44,276 nucleotides of DNA from Vicinamibacteria bacterium (GCA_019694155.1 JAIBCN010000228.1:1-44276); one strand, 5' to 3'. Numbered from the stretch's first letter, positions 34,666 through 42,736 are shown. A program made the numbers and translations. The notes: generated from the letters alone by a model not told the origin.

Positions 34666-35814
34666 CTACAGCACCGCGCTCAGCACCTCGCTCGACATCA
34701 GGACGCCCTTCCGGGTCAGGCGCACGCCGGCATCGTCGACATGCAGGAGGCCAGCCGCGATGCTGGGCTCGAGCGCGCGTCCGAATCGATCGATGACGTC
34801 GATACCGTGTCGCGCCCGGAAAGCAGCGCGATCGATGCCGCGGCGGACGCGAAGCCCGGTCATCACCGCTTCCTCGATGCGCTCTTCGGGCGAGGGCGCC
34901 CTCTCCCCCGCTCGCGCCGATCCGCGCGCCTCCATGGCCGCGCAGTAGCTTCCGAAAGTGGACTCGTTCCAGTAGCGAACGCCTTCGTCGAAGCCGTGAG
35001 CGGCCATGCCGAAGGCGTGAAACGGCCCGTCGTCCCAGTACTTGAGATTGTGGCGCGACTCGAAGCCGGGCTTCGCGAAGTTCGAGATCTCGTAGGCATG
35101 GAGGCCGGCCGCGGCGAGGGCGTCCTCCGCCTCGATGAAGAGATCGGCTACCAGATCGTCGTCGGGAAGGCGCAGCGTGCCTTCCGCCGCGCGATGCGCC
35201 ACCACGGTCCTGCCGTCCGTCTCGAGAACGTAGAGGCTCACGTGATCCGGGCCAAGTTCGAGCAGCCGGCGGAGGCTCGTTTGAAACCGTTCGCGGGTCT
35301 CTCCGGGCCAGCCGAGGATGAGATCCACCGAGAGGTTTGAAAAGCCGGCGACCCGGGCGGCGCGGGCGGCGGCGGTCGCGTCGCTGCCGGTGTGATCGCG
35401 GAACATCTCGCGCAGCACCGCGTCGTCGAACGACTGGGCTCCCAGGCTGAGGCGATTCACGCCCGCCTCCAGCAACCCCGCGAATCCATGCTCGTCGAGG
35501 TCTCTCGGATTCGCCTCGAGAGTCACCTCGGCGGAAGGCGCGAGTTCGTACTTCGAGCGCAGCGCGCCCACGAGCGCTCCGATCCGCTCTGCCGGTACCA
35601 GGGACGGCGTGCCCCCGCCGAAGTACAGGGTGTCGGCGACGCCGCCTTTCGAGCCGCCGATCTCCCTTTCGAGGGCGGCCAGATACCGGTCGAGCCGCGC
35701 GGAGGAGGGACGGGCCGGGTCGATCGCGAAGTGGCAATAGGCGCACTTCTGCGCGCAGAAAGGAAGGTGGAGGTAGACGCCGAGTGGCCGCTCAGCGACC
35801 GCCGTCAAGCGCAC
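34666..35814 (-). CDS. hemW: HemW-like radical SAM protein
   Basis: 382 residues from a GTG at 35814. The radical SAM cluster C20-x3-C24-x2-C27 is in PFCAQKCAYCHF, and LYFGGGTPSL, EVTLEANPRDL, RLSLGAQSFDD and GFSNLSVDLILGWPGET are the HemN/HemW conserved blocks. HemW was long called oxygen-independent coproporphyrinogen oxidase but is a haem chaperone in studied species. The C-terminus has the HemN C-domain with winged-helix character (GVRLTRKGVLMSSEVLSAVL). It overlaps the DnaC-like gene by 23 bp. No SD is obvious at the GTG. Confidence 0.92.
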   Translation of the reverse strand: MRLTAVAERPLGVYLHLPFCAQKCAYCHFAIDPARPSSARLDRYLAALEREIGGSKGGVADTLYFGGGTPSLVPAERIGALVGALRSKYELAPSAEVTLEANPRDLDEHGFAGLLEAGVNRLSLGAQSFDDAVLREMFRDHTGSDATAAARAARVAGFSNLSVDLILGWPGETRERFQTSLRRLLELGPDHVSLYVLETDGRTVVAHRAAEGTLRLPDDDLVADLFIEAEDALAAAGLHAYEISNFAKPGFESRHNLKYWDDGPFHAFGMAAHGFDEGVRYWNESTFGSYCAAMEARGSARAGERAPSPEERIEEAVMTGLRVRRGIDRAAFRARHGIDVIDRFGRALEPSIAAGLLHVDDAGVRLTRKGVLMSSEVLSAVL

Positions 35815-36574
35815 CGGCCTGGTTGTAGTGCTGGCGGTGCACGCGATGATCGGTGCCTTTCATGCGCACCACGACGCACATCTCCATGAGACGCGAGCGC
35901 AGGCGGTTACCGATCCGCTCGACCAGGTACTCCCGGTCCGACGCCTCCCCGCCCGCCTGGTCGAGGCGGCGGATCTCGGAAGCATCCTTGTCCTCGAAGT
36001 TGGTGGTGATGATCGACGGGCGCTGATGCACGTAGCGCTGGTTGAGGATGTAGAAGAGGGTGTCGTTCATCCAGTCCGTCATCTTCCAGGCCCCGAGGTC
36101 GTCGAGAACGAGGATGTCGGTATTGATGATCGGGTCCAGGACTTCCGTTTCCGTCATCCTGACGTCGGGGTTGTACGACGACCGGATCTCCCGCATCAGT
36201 TCGTGGAAGTCCCAGAATTGTCCTCGCGCCTTCTTCGCCTCCGCCAGTTCGCGCAGGACGGCGACGGCGAGATGCGTCTTGCCGATGCCGTTGGAGCCGG
36301 TGAAGAGGAGTCCGAGCCCCGCGGAGACGCCGGTGTGGGGATAACCTGCGGCGAAGCTCGCCGCCTTCTCCCAGGCCGCGCGCATCTGGGGCGAGGAAGC
36401 GCTCTCGAAGTTCGCGAGGGTGCAGGCGCGATAGCGCGCGGGCACTCTCAGCCTCTCGAAGATGTCGGGGCCCTTCGAGCCCTCGGCCCGGCAGGCGCAG
36501 GTCTTCGCGAACTCGCGTTCGTCGCGCACCACGATTTCAAAGCCGGTGCCGCCGCAGATCGCGCAATCGGACAT
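35792..36574 (-). CDS. DnaC/IstB-like AAA+ ATPase with N-terminal zinc motif
   Basis: 260 residues from ATG 36574. Cys4, Cys7, Cys26 and Cys28 (CAICGGTG and CAC) form a likely zinc site. The AAA+ core has Walker A GSNGIGKTH (93-101), Walker B ILVLDDLG (154-161) and sensor ITTNFE (about 189-194). RARVPARYRACTLANFE-like sequence precedes the core as in primosomal DnaI/DnaC loaders. Family members load replicative helicase DnaB or, as IstB, assist IS21 transposase. No IstA or terminal repeats are nearby, and the gene lies in a conserved-looking hspR-hemW run, so a helicase-loader role is favoured. Confidence 0.85.
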   Translation of the reverse strand: MSDCAICGGTGFEIVVRDEREFAKTCACRAEGSKGPDIFERLRVPARYRACTLANFESASSPQMRAAWEKAASFAAGYPHTGVSAGLGLLFTGSNGIGKTHLAVAVLRELAEAKKARGQFWDFHELMREIRSSYNPDVRMTETEVLDPIINTDILVLDDLGAWKMTDWMNDTLFYILNQRYVHQRPSIITTNFEDKDASEIRRLDQAGGEASDREYLVERIGNRLRSRLMEMCVVVRMKGTDHRVHRQHYNQAGALDGGR

Positions 36575-36587
36575 CGGGCTCAGGTTA

Positions 36588-37058
36588 TCAATCCCGGCCG
36601 GCCGGCGGGGCGGAGGCGGCAGGCTCGGAGGACGGCCGTGGCGTCTCCACACGCACGATGGCCTGCGGCGGCAGGCGGACGAGCGCCTGTTCGAGCCGCT
36701 CCGCGAAGCCTTCGCGGGCGCCCTGCTTCATCTCCTCGCGGACCCAGGACACGAACTCATTCATCTCCTTCTGCATCTGTTCGATCTGCGCGCGCAGCTT
36801 CAGGATGACGTCGATGCCGGCGAGGTTCACGCCCAGGTCCCGAGACAGCGAGAGGATCATCTCGAGCCGCTTCATGTCCTCGTCGGTGTACAGGCGGGTG
36901 TTGCCCTCGCTTCGGGAAGGCTTGAGCAGACCTTCGCGTTCATACATGCGCAGGGTCTGCTGATGAATGCCGTAGCTCTGGGCGAGCGTGCTGATCATGT
37001 AGAACCGCTGGCCGGGTGCGGCCCCCGGCGGCCGGGTCGGGCGTCGTCCTCTGGGCAT
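36588..37058 (-). CDS. hspR: MerR-family heat-shock repressor (HspR-like)
   Basis: 156 residues. MerR-type winged helix at about 18-85 (YMISTLAQSYGIHQQTLRMYEREGLLKPSRSEGNTRLYTDEDMKRLEMI) followed by a coiled-coil helix (about 90-120, LKLRAQIEQMQKEMNEF) and a Pro/Ala tail. The IHQQTLRMYEREGL sequence and position 9 bp after dnaJ identify HspR, which binds inverted repeats (HAIR) upstream of dnaK-type or clpB operons together with DnaK. No cysteine signature for metals is present, unlike MerR itself. Expected to repress its own dnaJ-hspR operon. The control region is at 38160-38279. Confidence 0.9.
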   Translation of the reverse strand: MPRGRRPTRPPGAAPGQRFYMISTLAQSYGIHQQTLRMYEREGLLKPSRSEGNTRLYTDEDMKRLEMILSLSRDLGVNLAGIDVILKLRAQIEQMQKEMNEFVSWVREEMKQGAREGFAERLEQALVRLPPQAIVRVETPRPSSEPAASAPPAGRD

Positions 37059-37067
37059 GGGGGCTCC

Positions 37068-38159
37068 TTACTTATCCTCGAGTTCGTGGGACGTCTGGGC
37101 GTCGGCCTCGGCCAGGCGGCGGGAGACCTCGGCGAGGAGGGCCCGGGACGAAGCGTCAGTGATGGCGGGAACCACGAGCTTCACCTCCGCCCAAAGATCG
37201 CCGCGGGAACCGGGATCGCCGAAGTGCGGCATGCCCCGCTTGCGGAGGCGGAAGCGCTGGGAGGGGTGAGTGCCCGCGGGGATCTCGATGGGCACATCGC
37301 CATCGGGCGTCTTGACGCTGACGTGGCCGCCCATCGCGGCGTCGAAGATGGAGACGGGAGCGTCGACGTAGAGATCATGGCCGGCCCGGCGATACAGCGG
37401 GTGAGGATCGACCTCGACGTGCACGACGAAGTCGCCGGGCGACCCGCCGCATCGGCCCGCGTTCCCCGCCGCCTTGAGCCTCAGGCGGGCGCCATGCTCG
37501 ATGCCGGGCGGCACGTTGATGTCCATCCACTCCGTCTCATGAACGCGCGATTCCCCCGCGCAGGTGGGACACGGGCCCTGGACCCGCTGACCCGCGCCGT
37601 CGCACTCACGGCAGCGTGCGCGGAACACCAGGTGCCCGCGACGCACGCGCGTCGAGCCTTCTCCGCCGCAGGCCGCGCAGGGTTCGGCCGCGCGGGCGAC
37701 GTGGCCGCTGCCGTCGCAGGTGCCGCAAGGCGACAGCCGGGTGACTGAGAGACGGCGATGCGCGCCGCGAAAGGCCTCATCGAAAGAGATGCGCAGGGTG
37801 ACTTCGAGATCCTCACCCGCCTGAGCCGCCTCTCCCTCGGACTCGATCGCCGATTCGAAGAGCTCGCGGAATCCCTGGCGGCCGGTGCTCCCCGGCGCGA
37901 AGTCGAAGCCCTCGAAGGCGAGCGGCGGCTTCTCGCGGAGGGTCTTGCCTTCGACCACGCCGCGGTCGTAGGCACTTCGCCGCTCGGGGTCGGAAAGTAC
38001 CTCGAAAGCCTGCGCCACGAGCGCGAACATGGAGGCGGCCTCAGCGCTGCCCGGGTGAAGGTCCGGGTGGAACTCTCTCGCGCGCCGTTGATAGGCGCGA
38101 CGAAGCTTCGCCGGCGAAAAGCGTCGGTCAACTCCAAGAATCGAATAGAAGTCAGCCAT
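37068..38159 (-). CDS. dnaJ: DnaJ-family co-chaperone (type I zinc-finger)
   Basis: 363 residues. J-domain (1-68) with HPD at 31-33; central zinc domain with four CxxCxG repeats (C145/148, C161/164, C183/186, C197/200); C-terminal substrate-binding domains (GGHVSVKTPDGDVPIEIPAGTHPSQRFRLRKRGMPHF). The usual glycine/phenylalanine-rich linker after the J-domain is nearly absent; instead there is GKTLREKPPLAFEGFDFAPGSTGRQGF. DnaJ delivers misfolded proteins to DnaK and stimulates its ATPase. This is a second-site-type dnaJ with hspR next to it and no dnaK in the window. First gene of the leftward operon starting at 38159. Confidence 0.96.
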   Translation of the reverse strand: MADFYSILGVDRRFSPAKLRRAYQRRAREFHPDLHPGSAEAASMFALVAQAFEVLSDPERRSAYDRGVVEGKTLREKPPLAFEGFDFAPGSTGRQGFRELFESAIESEGEAAQAGEDLEVTLRISFDEAFRGAHRRLSVTRLSPCGTCDGSGHVARAAEPCAACGGEGSTRVRRGHLVFRARCRECDGAGQRVQGPCPTCAGESRVHETEWMDINVPPGIEHGARLRLKAAGNAGRCGGSPGDFVVHVEVDPHPLYRRAGHDLYVDAPVSIFDAAMGGHVSVKTPDGDVPIEIPAGTHPSQRFRLRKRGMPHFGDPGSRGDLWAEVKLVVPAITDASSRALLAEVSRRLAEADAQTSHELEDK

Positions 38160-38279
38160 GATCTAAGTGATCCGCTGTCAATCTTATACGCGATGTGAGC
38201 GTAGATTGATCAGAATTTGTCAGCAGACACTTGCCGCCTGTTGCAAGGTCTCTTTAATCAGATACTTAGATATTTCTGC
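38160..38279 (-). promoter_or_regulatory. AT-rich control region upstream of the dnaJ-hspR operon
   Basis: Distinctly AT-rich next to its high-GC surroundings. It contains ATCTAAGT at 38161-38168 and its inverted copy ACTTAGAT at 38264-38271, so one sits next to the dnaJ start and one at the far end; TCAATCT-N18-AGATTGA; and CTTGC-N8-GCAAG (leftward strand). A leftward -10 candidate is TATAAGAT (GCGTATAAGATTG). The HAIR consensus CTTGAGT-N7-ACTCAAG is not found exactly. The regulator is likely HspR, but which repeat it binds is unknown. Confidence 0.5.
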
Positions 38280-38822
38280 TTAGCTGGCCTGGACCCCTTC
38301 GAGATATCGGGTGCGCAGGACGCTCATGTGATGAATCTCGTGCCCTACGATCACGTAGGCGAGAGCGCGCACGCTGATTTCCGCGTTGTTTGCTTTCCCT
38401 CGCCGCGTCGAAGCCTCCTTCGACATCAGCTTGAAAAGGGACAGGGTGGACCTTCGAACGCTCTCGAAGTTATGGACGAGGTCGCTCAGGTGGAAGTGGT
38501 CGAACCCGCCATTCCTCACGTAGTCGTTCTCCTCGAACCCGGGCAGGGGGGTTGGGTCGGCGCGCGCGAAGCGCAGGGCGCGGTCTGCGAATATGCGTTC
38601 GGCGTCGCTCACGTGCGCGACGAGTTCCTTGATGCTCCACTTCCCGGGCGCGTAGCGAAAAACGCCCTGAGGTTCGGAGAGGCCGCGGAGCAGGGCGAGA
38701 CTCGCCTCGTTCTGGCGCGCCATGGTGTCGAGGATGTCGCCCTCGGGGACGAGGTTGATGTAGCGGCTGTAGTAGCTCAGGTATTCGGTGTCGTCGGGGC
38801 GGTGGATCACGGAGTGCGTCAT
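38280..38822 (-). CDS. DinB/YfiT-like four-helix protein
   Basis: 180 residues from ATG 38822 (GAGGAG upstream). DinB superfamily features: FRYAPGKWSIKELVAHVSDAERIFADRALRFARAD and the end VGHEIHHMSVLRTRYL. The three putative metal-binding histidines are His70 (LVAHVSD), His161 and His165 (GHEIHHM). DinB-family proteins are thiol-dependent or metal-dependent transferases or hydrolases; the substrate is unknown. It follows the M1 peptidase gene on the same strand by 38 bp, and its stop lies next to the dnaJ control region. Confidence 0.88.
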   Translation of the reverse strand: MTHSVIHRPDDTEYLSYYSRYINLVPEGDILDTMARQNEASLALLRGLSEPQGVFRYAPGKWSIKELVAHVSDAERIFADRALRFARADPTPLPGFEENDYVRNGGFDHFHLSDLVHNFESVRRSTLSLFKLMSKEASTRRGKANNAEISVRALAYVIVGHEIHHMSVLRTRYLEGVQAS

Positions 38823-38860
38823 CGGGGTCTCCTCGGTGGCCTGGCAATCTACACCCGCGG

Positions 38861-40174
38861 TTAGACCCCGCTCTCGAGATACACCCACTCGCGAAAGAAG
38901 CCTGACAGGTCCCGCCCGGAGGCCTGCTGCATGGCGCGCTCGAAGTCGAGAGTGACGACGGAATCGTCGATGTGCGCTCGTGTGTAGGCGCGAATCCCCT
39001 TCCAGAACGCGGACTCGCCGATCCGCTCGCGCAGTTCGTGGAGCACGAGGGCGCCCTTCTGGTAGACGAGGGCGCGGTCGTCCGAGGTCGGCCGGTTCCA
39101 GTCGGGGAACACGAGCGAACGGTCCCCTCCCGCCGCCTTCACTTTTTCGTACCGCGCCCGCCACGCCTCCACCTCGCCGAGGTAGACCTCGCGTCCGAAT
39201 CGCCGCTCCCGGTAGGCCGCGGCCATGAAGGTGGCGAAGCCCTCGTTCAGCCAGAAGTGGGTCCAGTCACGGCAGGTCACCCGGTTGCCCCACCACTGAT
39301 GCGCGAGCTCGTGAGCCATGAGGCCGATGGCGCGGGGGTCGGCGATGAGGGACCGACCGTATTCCTCCGACATCAGACTGAAGCCGTCGAGCTCCTGGCC
39401 GATGGTCTTCGCGACGAGGGCCTGGGTATAGGACTCATGCCCGTAGCGGACGCCGGATCGCTCCTCGAAGAAGGCCATCATGTCCCGGGTATCCGCGAAG
39501 ATCGACCGAAGCTGCGCGGTGGAGGCCTCGGTCGAGAGGAACCTGAGGAGCGTTCGGCCGCGCCGCTCCGTGGCTTCCGTGAAAGTCCCCGCGGCGAACC
39601 CGAAGGTGTACGAGGGCGCCGGCCGGTCCTGCCGCCATTCGTGAAGTGCCCGGCCTCCGCTGAGAGGGCGGGTCAAAACATGCCGTCCGGCCGCGACGAC
39701 CACGAGGCCCTTCGGTAGGGTCAGTCTCAGTCTCAGCGTGGCCTTGTCGACCGGAGCGTCGAGACACGGCAGCCACTGACTCGTGGAGAAGATGGTGTAG
39801 ATCTGCGACTTCTCCGGCGCGAACTCGAGGCCGAAGCGCGGCGCGCCGTGGTAGGCAACGTCGATGCTGGCGCGCGCGCCGCGAGGCGCCGGTGTTTTCA
39901 GCCGCGCATGGAGACGGCGATCGCCCTGCGTGAACTCGAGAGCCGCGCCGGCCTGCTCCACCGAATCGATGACCAGAACGCCGATGTCGAGGTCGACCTC
40001 ATCGAGCGCCTCCGCGCGGGAGACGAGGTCCACTCGGACGTGGCCGCTGACCGTCTTGAGGGATAGATCCGGCTCGATGGCGGCGTCGTAGTGAACGACG
40101 TCGAAGGGCGCGGCGGAGGATCCGGCGATCAAGGCCGCTCCGCTCGAGGCGAGGAGAAGGAGACCGAGGAGCAT
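38861..40174 (-). CDS. Compact M1-family zinc metallopeptidase
   Basis: 437 residues, signal-like N-terminus (about 1-22). Zinc motif HELAHQWWG (His288, Glu289, His292) with the third ligand Glu311 in NEGFA. The N-terminal beta domain precedes it. The exopeptidase GXMEN element is replaced by DGFSLMSE (263-270), so the usual aminopeptidase N-terminus recognition glutamate is not clearly conserved. The usual large C-terminal helical domain of M1 enzymes is missing; the protein stops at about 150 residues after the zinc site. Role: periplasmic peptide cleavage, specificity uncertain. Divergent from the dimethylargininase-like gene, 64 bp apart. Confidence 0.88.
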   Translation of the reverse strand: MLLGLLLLASSGAALIAGSSAAPFDVVHYDAAIEPDLSLKTVSGHVRVDLVSRAEALDEVDLDIGVLVIDSVEQAGAALEFTQGDRRLHARLKTPAPRGARASIDVAYHGAPRFGLEFAPEKSQIYTIFSTSQWLPCLDAPVDKATLRLRLTLPKGLVVVAAGRHVLTRPLSGGRALHEWRQDRPAPSYTFGFAAGTFTEATERRGRTLLRFLSTEASTAQLRSIFADTRDMMAFFEERSGVRYGHESYTQALVAKTIGQELDGFSLMSEEYGRSLIADPRAIGLMAHELAHQWWGNRVTCRDWTHFWLNEGFATFMAAAYRERRFGREVYLGEVEAWRARYEKVKAAGGDRSLVFPDWNRPTSDDRALVYQKGALVLHELRERIGESAFWKGIRAYTRAHIDDSVVTLDFERAMQQASGRDLSGFFREWVYLESGV

Positions 40175-40238
40175 GCGCCTACCTTATGCGCGACGGCCGT
40201 CGGGCCTCCACCCGATTAAGGTATTGAGCGGCGAAAGG

Positions 40239-41051
40239 ATGCCCCCGATCTTCCACTTCGATCACGCGCTCGTCCGGGCTCCCGGCGCATCCATCGCCCG
40301 CGGGCTGCGCATCGTGGACCGGGGCTCGCCCACGCGAGAGGGCGTGCAAGGAGAACTCGATGCGTATGTCGCGGCGCTGAGGGCCGCGGGGGTCGCCGTG
40401 GAAGTCCTTCCCGCCCTTGACGACTTCCCCGACTCGATCTTCGTCGAGGATCCGGCGCTCGTCTTTCCGGAAGGCGCGATCGCGCTTCGACCGGGCGCCC
40501 CGTCGCGGTTCGGCGAAACCCCGGCCCTGTCCGAAGCGCTGCGACGGCGGTTCGACACCGTGCTCGAACTCTCCGAAGGTTCGGCGGAGGGCGGCGATGT
40601 CCTGGTGACGCCGGGCGCCGTCCTCATCGGCCTCTCCGCGCGCACGAACGGAGCGGGAGCGGAGGCGCTGAAGCTCCTGCTCGCTCGGCTGGGCCTTCGG
40701 GGTGAGATCGTGTCCACGCCTCCCGAAGTGCTTCACCTCAAGACGGACTGCGCGCTGCTCGACGAAGAGACCGTCCTTGCTACCCCGCGCCTGGCATCCG
40801 CGCGCGCCTTCCAGCGCTGCCGCGTAATCCTGACCCCGAGGGGCGAAGAGGCGGCGGCCAACGCGATCAGGGTGAATGACCGCGTGTTCGTGGGCGACCG
40901 ATTTCCGCGCACCGCCGATCGCCTGACCGCGGCGGGCTACGACGTCAGGATGCTGCCCTGCGCGCAGATCGCTTTGCTCGACGGCGGCTTGTCCTGTCTT
41001 TCGCTGCGGTGGCGCGACGGGAGAAGCTCCGTCGCATCCCCGCGCCCCTGA
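40239..41051 (+). CDS. Dimethylargininase/arginine deiminase-like hydrolase
   Basis: 270 residues from ATG 40239 (AAAGG upstream); an earlier in-frame start at 40173 would overlap the divergent gene's start and lacks family sequence. The guanidino-group-modifying fold shows DDFPDSIFVEDPALV (substrate aspartate/glutamate region, Asp65 and Asp71), catalytic His166 (EVLHLKTDCALLD) and nucleophile Cys253 (LDGGLSCLSLR). Such enzymes hydrolyse dimethylarginine or arginine to citrulline. Length and motif match the DDAH branch more than ArcA. No other arginine genes are adjacent. Confidence 0.9.
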   Translation: MPPIFHFDHALVRAPGASIARGLRIVDRGSPTREGVQGELDAYVAALRAAGVAVEVLPALDDFPDSIFVEDPALVFPEGAIALRPGAPSRFGETPALSEALRRRFDTVLELSEGSAEGGDVLVTPGAVLIGLSARTNGAGAEALKLLLARLGLRGEIVSTPPEVLHLKTDCALLDEETVLATPRLASARAFQRCRVILTPRGEEAAANAIRVNDRVFVGDRFPRTADRLTAAGYDVRMLPCAQIALLDGGLSCLSLRWRDGRSSVASPRP

Positions 41052-41064
41052 CCGCGGCGCGGGC

Positions 41065-41370
41065 CTACGAGAGCTCGACTTCGATGCCCCCGACGACCTT
41101 CGCCACGAGGTTGTAGAGGGGGGCCATGATCAGTCCGCCCACGAACCCGAGGCAGCCGTAGAAGACGGGGAAGACGATCACCGCCCCCGCGCCGAAGAGC
41201 ATCGCCCCGATGCCCGAGGAGTCGGCCCCCGAAGCGCTCCCGATGGCGGCGCCCATCACTGCGAAGAGGCTCACCAGCGCTCCGATGAAGAGACCGAGGA
41301 AGGCGTAGACCACGGCGAGCACCTTGGCCAGAGAGATGACGCCGATCCGGTTGACTGACTGCACGGCCAT
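41065..41370 (-). CDS. Small membrane protein of unknown function
   Basis: 101 residues, ATG 41370 with CAGGAGG upstream, so expression is well supported. Two hydrophobic stretches: about 13-45 (SLAKVLAVVYAFLGLFIGALVSLF) and about 55-82 (IGAMLFGAGAVIVFPVFYGCLGFV). The end is charged and reads VVGGIEVELS. I do not recognise a named family. It lies between the dimethylargininase-like gene (convergent) and an Rrf2 regulator (same strand, 42 bp upstream), so it may be under that regulator's control. Confidence 0.7.
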   Translation of the reverse strand: MAVQSVNRIGVISLAKVLAVVYAFLGLFIGALVSLFAVMGAAIGSASGADSSGIGAMLFGAGAVIVFPVFYGCLGFVGGLIMAPLYNLVAKVVGGIEVELS

Positions 41371-41412
41371 GGGGCCTCCTGAGTTGTTAGGGGCGCTCGC
41401 CTCGGCAATACG

Positions 41413-41814
41413 TCAGGTGACGTCAGCGAGGCTCGTGCCTTCGAGCTTGGACGCGAGATAGTTGCGGATCTCCTTGAAGAGGCGCAGCAGCTTCTTCTCC
41501 TTCTCCACCGGCGTCGACTCGTAGAAGTACTTGCTCACCGACTCCGTGGGCGCGAGCGCGCCGTCGATGAGGCGGATGACCTCGGCGAGGCTGATTTCGC
41601 CGGCGGGTCGGGCGAGGCAGTAGCCCCCGCGCTGGCCCTTGAGGCTCCGCACGTAGCGGGCCCGCTTGAGTGTCAGCAGGATCTGCTCGAGGAACTTGGG
41701 CGGTATGCCCTGAGCCGCGGCGATGGTCTGGACGGAAAGGAAGCCGTCACCCACGTGACGGGACAGATACACGAGGGCGAGGAGCGCGTATTCGCTTCTG
41801 GAAGTGAGTCTCAC
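41413..41814 (-). CDS. Rrf2-family transcription regulator without Fe-S cysteines
   Basis: 133 residues from GTG 41814, preceded by GAAGGTG nine bases upstream; a GTG at 41832 is an alternative, but Rrf2 proteins start near RLTSRSEYALLAL. The winged helix (1-80) has IAAAQGIPPKFLEQILLTLKRARYVRSLKGQRGGYCLARPAGEISLAEVIRLIDG, the canonical Rrf2 sequence. The IscR/NsrR cluster cysteines in the following region are absent (ALAPTESVSKYFYESTPVEKEKK); the only cysteine is the one in GGYC. It therefore probably does not carry a 2Fe-2S cluster and may respond otherwise. TTGACA at 41849-41854 could be a -35. Confidence 0.9.
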   Translation of the reverse strand: MRLTSRSEYALLALVYLSRHVGDGFLSVQTIAAAQGIPPKFLEQILLTLKRARYVRSLKGQRGGYCLARPAGEISLAEVIRLIDGALAPTESVSKYFYESTPVEKEKKLLRLFKEIRNYLASKLEGTSLADVT

Positions 41815-41890
41815 GTTCGGCGTCACCTTCACAGATCCCGTTGGGTCCTGTCAAGGCTCTTTCCCCGATGGTCAGCGGCGCCGGCGCGGC

Positions 41891-42736
41891 TTACGTCCCT
41901 TCGGCCAGGAAACGGGCCACCGCGGCCACCACGTGCGGCTCGCGCAGAATGCGGCGATGGCCGAGGCCGCGGGTGGTCATGAGCCTCGAATCCGGCCAGG
42001 CCTCGGCGTAGGTGCGGCCGTCCTGCCACGGCACGTCCACGTCGTCTTCGTCGTGGACGACCAGCAGGGGAGCCCGCATCCGCGGGGCGAGGAGCCGGCC
42101 GCGGAGCTCCGCCATGGTGAGGCCGATGCGCCGCTCGACGCGGTGGCGCATCCTCTCGCTCAGGTGACCCGACAGGCCGAGCCAGTGGCCGAACACTTTC
42201 GGGTAGTGCTCGAAGTCCTCGGCCGGGGCAAGGTAGACGAGCCGGCCGACCTCGAGCGGTTCGCGCAGCGCCACCGTGGTTCCCGCGGCGCCGAACGAGT
42301 GGGCGACGATGCCGGCGACGCCGCCCAGGTGGCGGACCATGGCCGCGATGGCCTGCGATATCTCGAGCAGGTTGGTCTGCGCTCCCCGCGAGGACCCGTG
42401 GGCGGGCAGATCGATGGTGATCGGCTGCAGCCCCTGCTCGGCCAGAGCGAGGGCCAGGCCTCCCAGCTGCGAGCCCCGACCCTCCCATCCATGAACGAGC
42501 AGGACGGGCTCGCCCCTCTCGCTCCACCGATGGCCGGAAAGCTCGAAAGGCCGGGCGGAGAAGGTCTCGGGCCGAGCGCGCTCGAGCCACGCCCGCTCGC
42601 GCTCGGGCAGGCGCGCGCGCCTGGGCGTCAGGAAGATCCGCGCCGCCACCCGGGCGCCCAGGCGCGGGGAGAGGCGGTCGACGCCGCGGATGACGGCACC
42701 CATCACCACCATGGCGGGCGTCCGGCGGGACGCCAT
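41891..42736 (-). CDS. Alpha/beta hydrolase
   Basis: 281 residues from ATG 42736; a TTG at 42796 is in frame but would place the operator inside the coding region. The fold is clear: VLLVHGWEGRGSQL (oxyanion region), ITIDLPAHGSS, nucleophile elbow GIVAHSFGAAG with Ser147, acid VVHDEDDVDVPW (Asp229 or Asp231) and His260 in GLGHRRIL. Substrate unknown; esterase or lipase of the MhpC/YpfH-like serine hydrolase class. N-terminal hydrophobic helix at about 6-20 might be a weak membrane anchor. The 16-bp element in front (42749-42764) matches one before the TetR gene, which indicates repression by that regulator. Confidence 0.9.
   Translation of the reverse strand: MASRRTPAMVVMGAVIRGVDRLSPRLGARVAARIFLTPRRARLPERERAWLERARPETFSARPFELSGHRWSERGEPVLLVHGWEGRGSQLGGLALALAEQGLQPITIDLPAHGSSRGAQTNLLEISQAIAAMVRHLGGVAGIVAHSFGAAGTTVALREPLEVGRLVYLAPAEDFEHYPKVFGHWLGLSGHLSERMRHRVERRIGLTMAELRGRLLAPRMRAPLLVVHDEDDVDVPWQDGRTYAEAWPDSRLMTTRGLGHRRILREPHVVAAVARFLAEGT

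Noticed and set aside
35792..36574. IS21 element based on the IstB-like ATPase
   Set aside because: No IstA transposase, inverted repeats or target duplications are seen; the gene overlaps hemW and follows hspR tightly.
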